Assembly (NCBI GenBank): GCA_003532715.1
Contig: DOEZ01000249.1
Coordinates: 1-13,250, forward strand
DNA length: 13,250 nucleotides
From: Planctomycetaceae bacterium
Lineage (GTDB): Bacteria > Planctomycetota > Planctomycetia > Pirellulales > Thermoguttaceae
Reading direction: 5' to 3'
The first letter of the stretch is position 1. The number at the start of each line of letters is the position of its first letter. The position numbers and the translations under genes are program-made. This document shows positions 7,735 to 13,250 of this stretch, piece after piece. A model generated the notes under the pieces. The model ran no database searches and was not told the origin of the DNA. It saw only the letters and a list, made by a program, of their open reading frames with translations.

Positions 7735-8928
7735 TCAACGCCGATCGCGCATCACCTCTCCGACCTTGTCCATCCGGGAGCACCCGTTCCTCACCTGGCG
7801 ACGGCGCCCCGAGGCCAGAAGACCAAGGGACATCAGCATCCCCAGCATGGAAGGCTCGGGCACGGCAACGCCGTTCCCTTCGCGGCTCGCGTGATCGCCC
7901 CAGTGGGCGGCGAGAATGGCTGCATCGAGCGCGTTGATCAGGCCGTCGTTGTCGAAATCGCCCTGTTCCCAGTCGCCGCTTTGACCCCAGTGGGTGGCCA
8001 GGGTTTTCGCGTCTTCCTCGCCGACACTGCCGTCGCGGTTCGCGTCGCCAGGAACGGGCGTGATCAGCGACGTCCAGAGCGACCACGCCGCGTAGGCCTT
8101 CTGATTGCCGTTGAGCGGTTGGCTATGGGAGCACGAGCAACTGAACCACTCCACGTTCTGTGTGTGGGTATTCTGCCAGTCGATCGCCCAGTTGCGATCG
8201 CGCGTTCCGTTTCCGTCGGAGTCATAACTACAATCGTCCAGAACCAACTTGTCGCCGTAGTAGTTGCCGTCGGGATCCCAGCTCTCGATGTCGGCAAAGT
8301 CATAGAGCACCTTGCCGTTGGCGATGCAATAGTCGCGAATCTGCTGGTTTCGCAGAAACAGGTTGCCCGTTGTGGCGCATCCATTGACGTGCCCGGTCAT
8401 ATAGACGAACCTCACGTCGGGGTAGTCGATCTCCAACTGGGTCATCAGGCCCAGGTAAAGGTCGATGTTCGCGGCAGTCGTGTCGGCCTGGCCGCACCAC
8501 GACCACAGGATCACGTTTACGTCGCTGTTGGTCGGATTGTCGAGATACGTGCGCGTGCCATCGGCCCAGGCAGTGTAGTTGGGATTGCCCAAGTCGCCCG
8601 ACGCGAAGTAATCGTCGATATCCAAAGCGCCGGCCGACGGGCCGTCGTTCCATTTGAACGTATCGACCGGACAGCTCATTCCCAGCCCGCCGCCGTTGAT
8701 GAATGCGTTCATGGCGGTCATGCCTTCGGTCACCTGGGAGCCGTGCGACGTGTGCCCGTAGGCGATGTGTAGTTCGGCCTTCGCTTGTCGCACCGCCCAG
8801 AGCGAGAGGCTAGCCAGGTCGGTGTTGCCATGATCGATGACAAGGCCCGCAGCGCGGCAGGCGTTGGAGTGCACCGGGGAGACAAGACAAAAACACGTCC
8901 CGATCGCGATCGAAGCCATGCGGTTCAT
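7735..8928 (-). CDS. Secreted hypothetical protein with dockerin pair and PEP-CTERM sorting tail
   Basis: 397 residues. The start at 8928 has an AGGAGG-type site 7 bases upstream. A Sec signal peptide spans about residues 1-27 (hydrophobic stretch, then CRAAG). The core (28-290) contains IAYGHTSHGSQ, NVILWSWCGQ, VRFVYMTGHVNG, KVLYDFADIESWDPDG and WFSCSCSHSQ. I know this pattern only from uncharacterised secreted proteins; an SGNH-hydrolase-like fold is possible but no catalytic set can be assigned. About ten cysteines suggest disulfides outside the cytoplasm. Dockerin-like repeats follow at 294-315 and 323-344. Residues 356-377 form a PEP-CTERM tail: VPEPS, a hydrophobic segment, then RRR, with 20 further residues after it. 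This implies sorting by an exosortase, which is not encoded in the window. It lies directly upstream of the giant gene on the same strand. Confidence 0.88.
   Translation of the reverse strand: MNRMASIAIGTCFCLVSPVHSNACRAAGLVIDHGNTDLASLSLWAVRQAKAELHIAYGHTSHGSQVTEGMTAMNAFINGGGLGMSCPVDTFKWNDGPSAGALDIDDYFASGDLGNPNYTAWADGTRTYLDNPTNSDVNVILWSWCGQADTTAANIDLYLGLMTQLEIDYPDVRFVYMTGHVNGCATTGNLFLRNQQIRDYCIANGKVLYDFADIESWDPDGNYYGDKLVLDDCSYDSDGNGTRDRNWAIDWQNTHTQNVEWFSCSCSHSQPLNGNQKAYAAWSLWTSLITPVPGDANRDGSVGEEDAKTLATHWGQSGDWEQGDFDNDGLINALDAAILAAHWGDHASREGNGVAVPEPSMLGMLMSLGLLASGRRRQVRNGCSRMDKVGEVMRDRR
7798..7863 (-). other. PEP-CTERM sorting signal
   Basis: Residues 356-377 show VPEPS, about 13 hydrophobic residues (MLGMLMSLGLLAS), then GRRR. 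This three-part layout is the exosortase recognition signal of the PEP-CTERM system. The hydrophobic segment is rather short, and 20 mostly charged residues follow the arginines, which is longer than usual. Confidence 0.8.
7897..8049 (-). repeat. Dockerin-like repeat pair in the PEP-CTERM protein
   Basis: Two loops, GDANRDGSVGEEDAKTLATH and GDFDNDGLINALDAAILAAH, each followed by WG, lie 29 residues apart. The second copy and the WEQGDF lead-in closely match the third repeat of the giant protein, also at nucleotide level (compare 7903-7971 with 112-180). Confidence 0.85.
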
Positions 8929-8935
8929 TTGGCAT

Positions 8936-8944
8936 CCTCCTCCT
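8936..8944 (-). promoter_or_regulatory. Ribosome binding site of the PEP-CTERM protein gene
   Basis: The minus strand reads AGGAGGAGG, ending 7 bases before the ATG at 8928. A second ATG overlaps just upstream but is out of frame. Confidence 0.75.
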
Positions 8945-9069
8945 GCTGATGATTTCGTTCTTGCTGTCGAGAGCGAAGCGACAAAGCGGCTTTGCTCGTG
9001 CTTCCGCGACTCCTGGCCAAGTTCATCCCGCGGACCGTGACTTTCTGGCCGCTAGGACACGGTATCCCG

Positions 9070-9097
9070 AGACTACACCTTTTTACGGACTTGTCAA
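9070..9097 (-). promoter_or_regulatory. Candidate promoter for the PEP-CTERM protein gene
   Basis: The minus strand has a perfect TTGACA (9092-9097), a 16-base spacer and TAGTCT (9070-9075), three matches to TATAAT. Transcription would begin about 135 bases before the start codon. A short tandem repeat of GCGGCCC (9105-9123) lies just upstream of the -35 box. Confidence 0.3.
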
Positions 9098-9518
9098 GAA
9101 GCAAGCGGCCCGCGGCCCGCGGCATTAGATCAAGTGAGAAACACGCCGACTGCGCCGAGGAGTGGCTCGCCTTCGCGGCGCCCATCCCAAGACGCCAACA
9201 CCTTTTCCCGTCTTTCGAAGCGTGAGGAACGAGCCGGCCGTCGACTTTGCGTGAGGGACAGGACGACAGGATCCAAAATGACGCCATCCCGAAATCAGGG
9301 CAATGACCGGGGTTGAGGAGAAGATAGAGACAGTGGCTTGCCACCTTCGCATGGGTGACGCGTCAACGAAGACACGAAGCCAGGATTCGGGGAGTCCGCC
9401 GTCGGCACGCACCGCGAAACGGAACACGCGGGCTTTGGGGCAACCTGGACGACGCGGGGCTTATGCGCGAGCGGCTGAATTGCCCTGAGGAGGTCAATAG
9501 AATCGGAGCAGCGCGTAC

Positions 9519-9546
9519 TTGCACCAGACCGGACTGCTGCGATAAG
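9519..9546 (+). promoter_or_regulatory. Candidate promoter for the plus-strand gene cluster
   Basis: TTGCAC (9519-9524), a 16-base spacer and GATAAG (9541-9546), which has four matches to TATAAT. It lies about 45 bases before the start codon of the first gene. The match is modest and planctomycete promoter rules are poorly known. Confidence 0.25.
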
Positions 9547-9576
9547 CTGAATACGTTAGCTTCGCTCGTGTACCCG

Positions 9577-9584
9577 AAAAGGAG
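9577..9584 (+). promoter_or_regulatory. Ribosome binding site that decides the start of the ADP-ribosylglycohydrolase gene
   Basis: AAAAGGAG ends 2 bases before an ATG at 9587 and 8 bases before a second in-frame ATG at 9593. The 8-base spacing favours 9593. Confidence 0.65.
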
Positions 9585-9592
9585 AAATGGCT

Positions 9593-10867
9593 ATGAAGCC
9601 ACTTGATTGTTTGCGGGCAACTGTGTTTGGGATGGTCTCCGCCGGGATCGTTCTGACCATCGGGGCCGCCGACTCGCGCGGCGCCGAAACGATGCGGCGG
9701 TTTTCAGTGGCCAACTATCGTGACCGGATGGCCGCCGGCTGGATAGGCCAAATGGCGGGCGTCGGCTGGGGAAGACCCACCGAGTTCCGTTTCAATGCCC
9801 GGATCATCCCCGCGGACAAAGTGCCCGAATGGACGCCGGAGATGATTAACCAGTACCGCCAGGACGACCTCTACGTCGAAATGACCTTTCTGCGGACCCT
9901 CGAACAATACGGCCTCGACTGCTCGATCCGACAGGCGGGCATTGACTTCGCCAACAGCCGCTTCCGGCTCTGGCACGCGAATCGGTTCGGCCGCCTCAAC
10001 CTTCGCCGCGGGATTGCTCCACCCGACTCGGGCCACCCGAAGTTCAATCAACACGCCGACGACATCGACTATCAGATCGAAGCCGATTATGCGGGCTTGA
10101 TCGCACCGGGCATGCCGAATCTGGGCATCGAACTGGGAGAGAAATTCGGCCGATTGATGAACTACGGCGACGGGCTCTACGGTGGCCAATTCGTCGCCGG
10201 CATGTACTGCGAGGCCTTCTTCGAAAGCGACCCGACCCGAATAGTCGAAGCGGGGTTGAAGTGCATTCCGCACGACAGCCAGTATGCCGAGTGCATCCGC
10301 GATGTTCTCGCGTGGCACCAAGAGTATCCGAACGACTGGCACGCAACTTGGAAACACATCGACGAGAAGTACCAGCGCAACCCGGCCTATCGCCGGTTTT
10401 CTTGCCGGAAGGGCGACTTTAATATCGACGCCAAGATCAACGGAGCCTATATCGTGCTGGGATTGCTCTACGGCAACCGCGAGCCCGACAACACGATCAT
10501 CCTTTCGATGCGGTGCGGACTCGATTCCGACTGCAATCCTTCGAACGCCGGCGGCGTGTTGTTCACGACGATCGGCCGGGCGAAGTTGCCCGAACGATTC
10601 ACGTCCGCTCTGAACACCAACGAGAAGTTTATCCATACTCCCTACACATTCGCCGAGTTGCTCGATGTGTGTGAAGTGTTGGCGAGAAAGGCGGTCGTGC
10701 GCGCGGGAGGACGCGTCGAGCAAGCCGATGACGGTGAAGTGTTCGTCATCCCTGTTGAACCCGCGCGGCCCGGCAGGCTTGAGCAATCATGGGAACCGGG
10801 GCCCCCAGCAGACAGCCACTTTACGGAAGTCGAAAAGAAACAGATCGTCGTCAAGCCCAAGGAATGA
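9593..10867 (+). CDS. Secreted ADP-ribosylglycohydrolase-family protein
   Basis: 424 residues from the ATG at 9593 (an upstream ATG at 9587 would add two). Numbering below counts from 9587. A Sec signal peptide covers about residues 1-34 (hydrophobic 12-27, then ADSRGAE). The rest matches the ADP-ribosylglycohydrolase (DraG/ARH) fold, an all-alpha hydrolase with a two-metal centre that cleaves N- or O-glycosidic bonds to ribose. Visible landmarks are GWIGQMAGVGWG (51-62), the acidic pair in QDDLYVEMTF (92-101), DDIDYQIEADYAG (158-170) and GLDSDCNPSNAGG (311-323), corresponding to the canonical GxDTDxxxxxxGG metal site. The usual DDT triad at the first site reads DDL. Export makes cleavage of ADP-ribosylated cytosolic proteins unlikely; a sugar-containing extracellular substrate is more plausible but unproven. 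It heads three same-strand genes. Confidence 0.88.
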   Translation: MKPLDCLRATVFGMVSAGIVLTIGAADSRGAETMRRFSVANYRDRMAAGWIGQMAGVGWGRPTEFRFNARIIPADKVPEWTPEMINQYRQDDLYVEMTFLRTLEQYGLDCSIRQAGIDFANSRFRLWHANRFGRLNLRRGIAPPDSGHPKFNQHADDIDYQIEADYAGLIAPGMPNLGIELGEKFGRLMNYGDGLYGGQFVAGMYCEAFFESDPTRIVEAGLKCIPHDSQYAECIRDVLAWHQEYPNDWHATWKHIDEKYQRNPAYRRFSCRKGDFNIDAKINGAYIVLGLLYGNREPDNTIILSMRCGLDSDCNPSNAGGVLFTTIGRAKLPERFTSALNTNEKFIHTPYTFAELLDVCEVLARKAVVRAGGRVEQADDGEVFVIPVEPARPGRLEQSWEPGPPADSHFTEVEKKQIVVKPKE

Positions 10868-10945
10868 ACTGCGAGGGCGCGGCGCGAGTGCGAACACGCC
10901 CATGGCTGTCTTCGACCGGTTCGCCTGGCGGACGCCAAGGAAAAC

Positions 10946-10960
10946 CCAATGCCCCATTGG
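10946..10960 (+). other. Small intergenic hairpin
   Basis: CCAATG, a 3-base loop CCC, and CATTGG form a perfect 6-base-pair stem in the 171-base gap between the glycohydrolase and dehalogenase genes. No T-tract follows, so it is not a standard intrinsic terminator. Role unknown; it could be chance. Confidence 0.3.
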
Positions 10961-11038
10961 TCGGTCTCCATCGTGCCGTCGTGGAGTGCCCTGGGCTGAA
11001 CGTTCGACGCCCTTTCGGTGAACCGTGGAGTTGAGACC

Positions 11039-11905
11039 ATGACTTGTCCTAGCAATCACCCCGCTCCGGCATCCCAACAAACGCTTGCCCGTCGTGAATT
11101 TCTTGCTCGCACCGCGGCAGTCGGCTTGGTGGGATCTTCCGTGGAAAGTTCCATCGCACGGGCTAAACAGCCTTCTGGCCCTGCCGCCCGCGCTGAGGGG
11201 GCGGGCCTCAAGATGATGGTATTCGACATATTCGGCACGACCGTTGACTGGCGATCGAGCGTCATCGCGGAAGGGGAAAGGCTCGGCAGGAAAAAGGGCC
11301 TCAAAGTGGATTGGGGAGCCTTTGCCGATGCTTGGCGAGCCGCGTATGGCCCCTCGATGAACCGCGTGCGAAAAGGGAAGTTGCCATGGACGAAGCTCGA
11401 TGCGCTGCATCGCGCGTCACTCGACGAGTTGCTTCGGCGATTCAAGATCGAAGGGCTCAGTGAAGACGAAAGGGCCGACTTCAACCGGGCTTGGCACCGC
11501 CTTCGACCGTGGCCCGACGCGGTGGAGGGGCTGACCCGGTTGCGCGAGAGATACGTCATCGCGCCGCTCTCGAACGGCAATCTGAGTCTGCTCACCAACC
11601 TGGCGAAGTTCGCGGGCCTGCCTTGGGACTGTGTCTTGTCGGCCGAGCTCGTTCGTCACTACAAGCCGGACCCCGAGGTCTATCGGAGCGCTTCGGAGTT
11701 CTTCGATCTTAGGCCAAGTGAGGTAATGATGGTCGCGGCGCATCGATCCGATTTGGAAGTTCCGAAGAAGCTGGGTATGCGGACGGCCTATGTCCATCGT
11801 CCGTACGAGGGAGGAACGGGACGAGGTTCGCCCATGCCGCCGGCCGGATCCTTCGACCTGCTCGTGGCGGACTTTGGTGAACTGGCTTCGCGCCTCGGCG
11901 CGTAG
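11039..11905 (+). CDS. Tat-exported haloacid dehalogenase type II (HAD superfamily)
   Basis: 288 residues. The ATG at 11039 is chosen because GGAG lies 8 bases upstream; a GTG at 11018 is the alternative. Residues 17-36 carry a twin-arginine leader (ARREFLARTAAVGLVG, R18-R19), which suggests export of a folded enzyme. The body matches type II haloacid dehalogenases, which displace halide from 2-haloacids by an aspartate nucleophile. Motif I is VFDIFGTTVD (nucleophile D63), motif II LSNGN (S178), motif III HYKPDPEVY (K209), motif IV MMVAAHRSDLE (D238), followed by RTAYVHRPYEGG as in this family. The body of about 230 residues has the usual family length; the leader accounts for the extra. Substrate could equally be another small phosphate or acid ester, since HAD specificity cannot be read from these motifs. 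It starts 171 bases after the preceding gene. Confidence 0.88.
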   Translation: MTCPSNHPAPASQQTLARREFLARTAAVGLVGSSVESSIARAKQPSGPAARAEGAGLKMMVFDIFGTTVDWRSSVIAEGERLGRKKGLKVDWGAFADAWRAAYGPSMNRVRKGKLPWTKLDALHRASLDELLRRFKIEGLSEDERADFNRAWHRLRPWPDAVEGLTRLRERYVIAPLSNGNLSLLTNLAKFAGLPWDCVLSAELVRHYKPDPEVYRSASEFFDLRPSEVMMVAAHRSDLEVPKKLGMRTAYVHRPYEGGTGRGSPMPPAGSFDLLVADFGELASRLGA

Positions 11906-11935
11906 ACTCGCGATGACAGCCGCCTGGCAAACGAC

Positions 11936-11952
11936 CCGATGGGACACATCGG
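11936..11952 (+). other. Small intergenic hairpin
   Basis: CCGATG, a 5-base loop GGACA, and CATCGG form a perfect 6-base-pair stem in the 77-base gap before the last gene. No T-tract follows. It resembles in size and position the hairpin in the previous gap, but the sequences differ. Confidence 0.3.
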
Positions 11953-11982
11953 CAAACAACCGCCTGAGACAGAAGATTCGCT

Positions 11983-13233
11983 ATGCGACAATGGCCAGCA
12001 ATCCTTGTCCTACTAATCGTTTATGCGACCGCTCGTTCGGTACCGGCTGCCGATTCTAAGTCGAAAGTCCAAAGTGCCTGGAAGGTCGGCACGCCGATCG
12101 TGACCTACTGGGCCGGTCCACCAATGACTGATAAGGCCGCTCGACAAATGGCCGAGGGAGGGTTCAATCTCGTCTGATGTACCGAGAAGGAACTCGACGT
12201 CGCCCAACGACACGGCTTACGGGGGCAACTCCATGACGCGCTGCTCTCTCCGGCCACGCTGGACAGCCCGGCGCAACGGAGGAAGCTCGACGCTCTGATC
12301 GCCCGAGTCCGCAGTCATCCCGCGCTGTACAGCTATTACATTACCGACGAACCCAGCGCGGCGGTATTTCCGCCGCTCGGGAGGCTGGTCGCTTACCTTC
12401 GCGAACGAGACCCGGCGCACCTGGCGTACATCAATCTCTTCCCCACGTACGCCAACAACGATCAGCTTGGCACCAGCGGGGACGTGGTCACGGCCTACCG
12501 GGAGCATCTGCGGCAGTATGTCGAGATCGTCAAGCCGTCGCTGGTGAGCTACGACCATTACCAGTTCGTGTCCGAGGGAGACCTGGACGGCTATTTCTTG
12601 AATCTGGCGATGATTCGGAGCGCCGCCCAGGACGCGGGCTTGCCGTTTCTCAACATCGTGCAGGCGTGCTCTTGGACTCCGGCCAGGCGAGTGCCGCAAG
12701 CCGACGAGATGCGATATCTCGTCTACACCACGCTGGCCTACGGAGCGCGGGGGATCTCCTACTACGTGTATTGCCACCCGGGGCACACCGGGGGAATCGC
12801 TCAGCCGGACGGCACGCCGACGCCGATCTACCACGCGCTCAAGACGCTCAACCGAGAGTTCGTGGCGATCGCCGAAGAGCTCGAACATTTCAAGTCGCTG
12901 GCGGTCTACCACGCCGGGATGACGCCGAGCGGAACCCGGGCACTTCCTGCGGAAGCCCCCTTCCGCCTCGATCCGCCCGTGCCTTCGCTGCCTTACGATC
13001 CGCCGGAGCGGGTCCGCGGCTTCTTGCTTGGGTACTTTGGCACGGCAAACACGCCGAGCCATGTGGTCGTGGTCAACCTGGACCACGGGGCACAAACGGT
13101 TCTCACGATGGTTGGTCCGGATCGCCTTGAAGCGTTCGACGCCACAACCGGCGACTGGTCTCCCATCGGAAGCCCACGCGCGGAGTTGCGATTGCCACCT
13201 GGCGGTGGAAAGTTGGTTCGCAGGTCGCGGTGA
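11983..13233 (+). pseudogene. Secreted glycoside-hydrolase-like TIM-barrel gene interrupted by one in-frame TGA
   Basis: The frame starts at an ATG with only a weak GAAG-like site 7 bases upstream. It encodes a signal peptide (MRQWPAILVLLIVYATARSV, then PAAD) and stops at a TGA in codon 65 (12175-12177). The same frame then stays open to 13233, for 416 codons in all. The downstream part continues the protein sensibly: CTEKELDVAQRHGLRGQLHD, YYITDEPS (acidic E123, a possible acid/base as in clan GH-A enzymes), VSYDHYQF, FLNIVQACSWTP, ISYYVYCHPGH, then a beta-rich C-terminal domain (from about 340). I recall relatives reading NLVWC here, so TGA most likely replaces TGG (Trp). The exact glycosidase family is not assigned. 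Neighbouring genes use TGA as a true stop. A sequencing error, or a truly inactivated gene, are the leading explanations. Confidence 0.8.
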
Positions 13234-13250
13234 GTCGTGCTTGGCGGGAT

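Larger units (their letters stand above)
8929..9592. other. Divergent intergenic region without a supported gene
   Basis: About 660 bases separate the minus-strand pair from the plus-strand genes. Short open frames exist on both strands, but none has a recognisable domain, a convincing ribosome binding site and a signal peptide together. Besides the two candidate promoters, I see a 7-base tandem repeat (9105-9123) and a 10-base palindrome TGACGCGTCA (9356-9365). No RNA gene or insertion sequence end was recognised. Confidence 0.6.

Noticed and set aside
7705..8772. Long plus-strand open frame of 355 codons
   Set aside because: It is antisense to the PEP-CTERM protein gene, which has a ribosome binding site, signal peptide, dockerins and sorting tail. 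The antisense product has no recognisable domain.
8925..9427. Overlapping short minus-strand frames upstream of the PEP-CTERM gene
   Set aside because: No domain, no convincing ribosome binding site and no homolog I can name; they fall in what looks like a non-coding divergent region.
9704..10786. Minus-strand open frame of 360 codons
   Set aside because: It lies opposite the ADP-ribosylglycohydrolase gene, whose motifs and start signals are clear; the antisense frame is open because of GC-rich codon use.
12175..12200. Selenocysteine insertion at the in-frame TGA
   Set aside because: A CGAG-AAGGAA-CTCG hairpin with GG in the loop lies just downstream, but the stem has only 4 base pairs and the loop is closer to the TGA than in typical bacterial SECIS elements. 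The expected residue appears to be Trp and the family is not known for selenoproteins.
12217..13095. Minus-strand open frame of 292 codons
   Set aside because: Antisense to the glycoside-hydrolase-like reading frame, with no recognisable content.

Overview
The window looks like a chromosomal piece from a planctomycete, probably of the Pirellulales type. The evidence is a cluster of lineage-typical features: an N-terminal LEPLEDRRML motif on a giant protein, choice-of-anchor Q beta-helix modules ending in VDIGAYE, dockerin-like repeats of the form GDxNxDGxVxxxDAAILAxxWG, a PEP-CTERM sorting tail, and several secreted enzymes carrying Sec or Tat leaders. The sequence is GC-rich, so many long antisense frames are open; these are shadows and are not annotated.

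Left part, minus strand. One uninterrupted reading frame starts at 7523 behind a strong ribosome binding site and runs off the left edge without a stop, giving at least 2507 residues. I checked every in-frame codon for stops and found none. It encodes a modular surface or secreted protein: an N-terminal planctomycete motif, five beta-helix modules (A to E) with about 41 GGGIY-type rungs, two beta-sandwich spacers, and four EF-hand/dockerin-like repeats at the C-terminus. The modules alternate between two subtypes, so the protein reads as [odd, even, sandwich] twice, then one odd module, then dockerins. Upstream on the same strand (7735-8928) lies a secreted protein of 397 residues with its own dockerin pair and a PEP-CTERM tail. 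Its core is a hypothetical family.

Middle. A divergent intergenic region of about 660 bases (8929-9592) separates the minus-strand pair from three plus-strand genes. It holds candidate promoters in both directions and no gene I can support.

Right part, plus strand. Three consecutive genes with short gaps (171 and 77 bases) may form one transcription unit. They encode a secreted ADP-ribosylglycohydrolase-family protein, a Tat-leader type II haloacid dehalogenase, and a secreted glycoside-hydrolase-like TIM-barrel protein. The last has a single in-frame TGA at codon 65, while the same frame stays open and conserved in style for another 351 codons. It is annotated as a nonsense-disrupted gene, with a sequencing error as the main alternative.

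All five gene products appear to leave the cytoplasm. The two minus-strand proteins look like surface or matrix components sharing one calcium-binding repeat type. The plus-strand proteins look like exported hydrolases acting on glycosidic or small organic substrates. A functional link between the two halves is not shown by the sequence.
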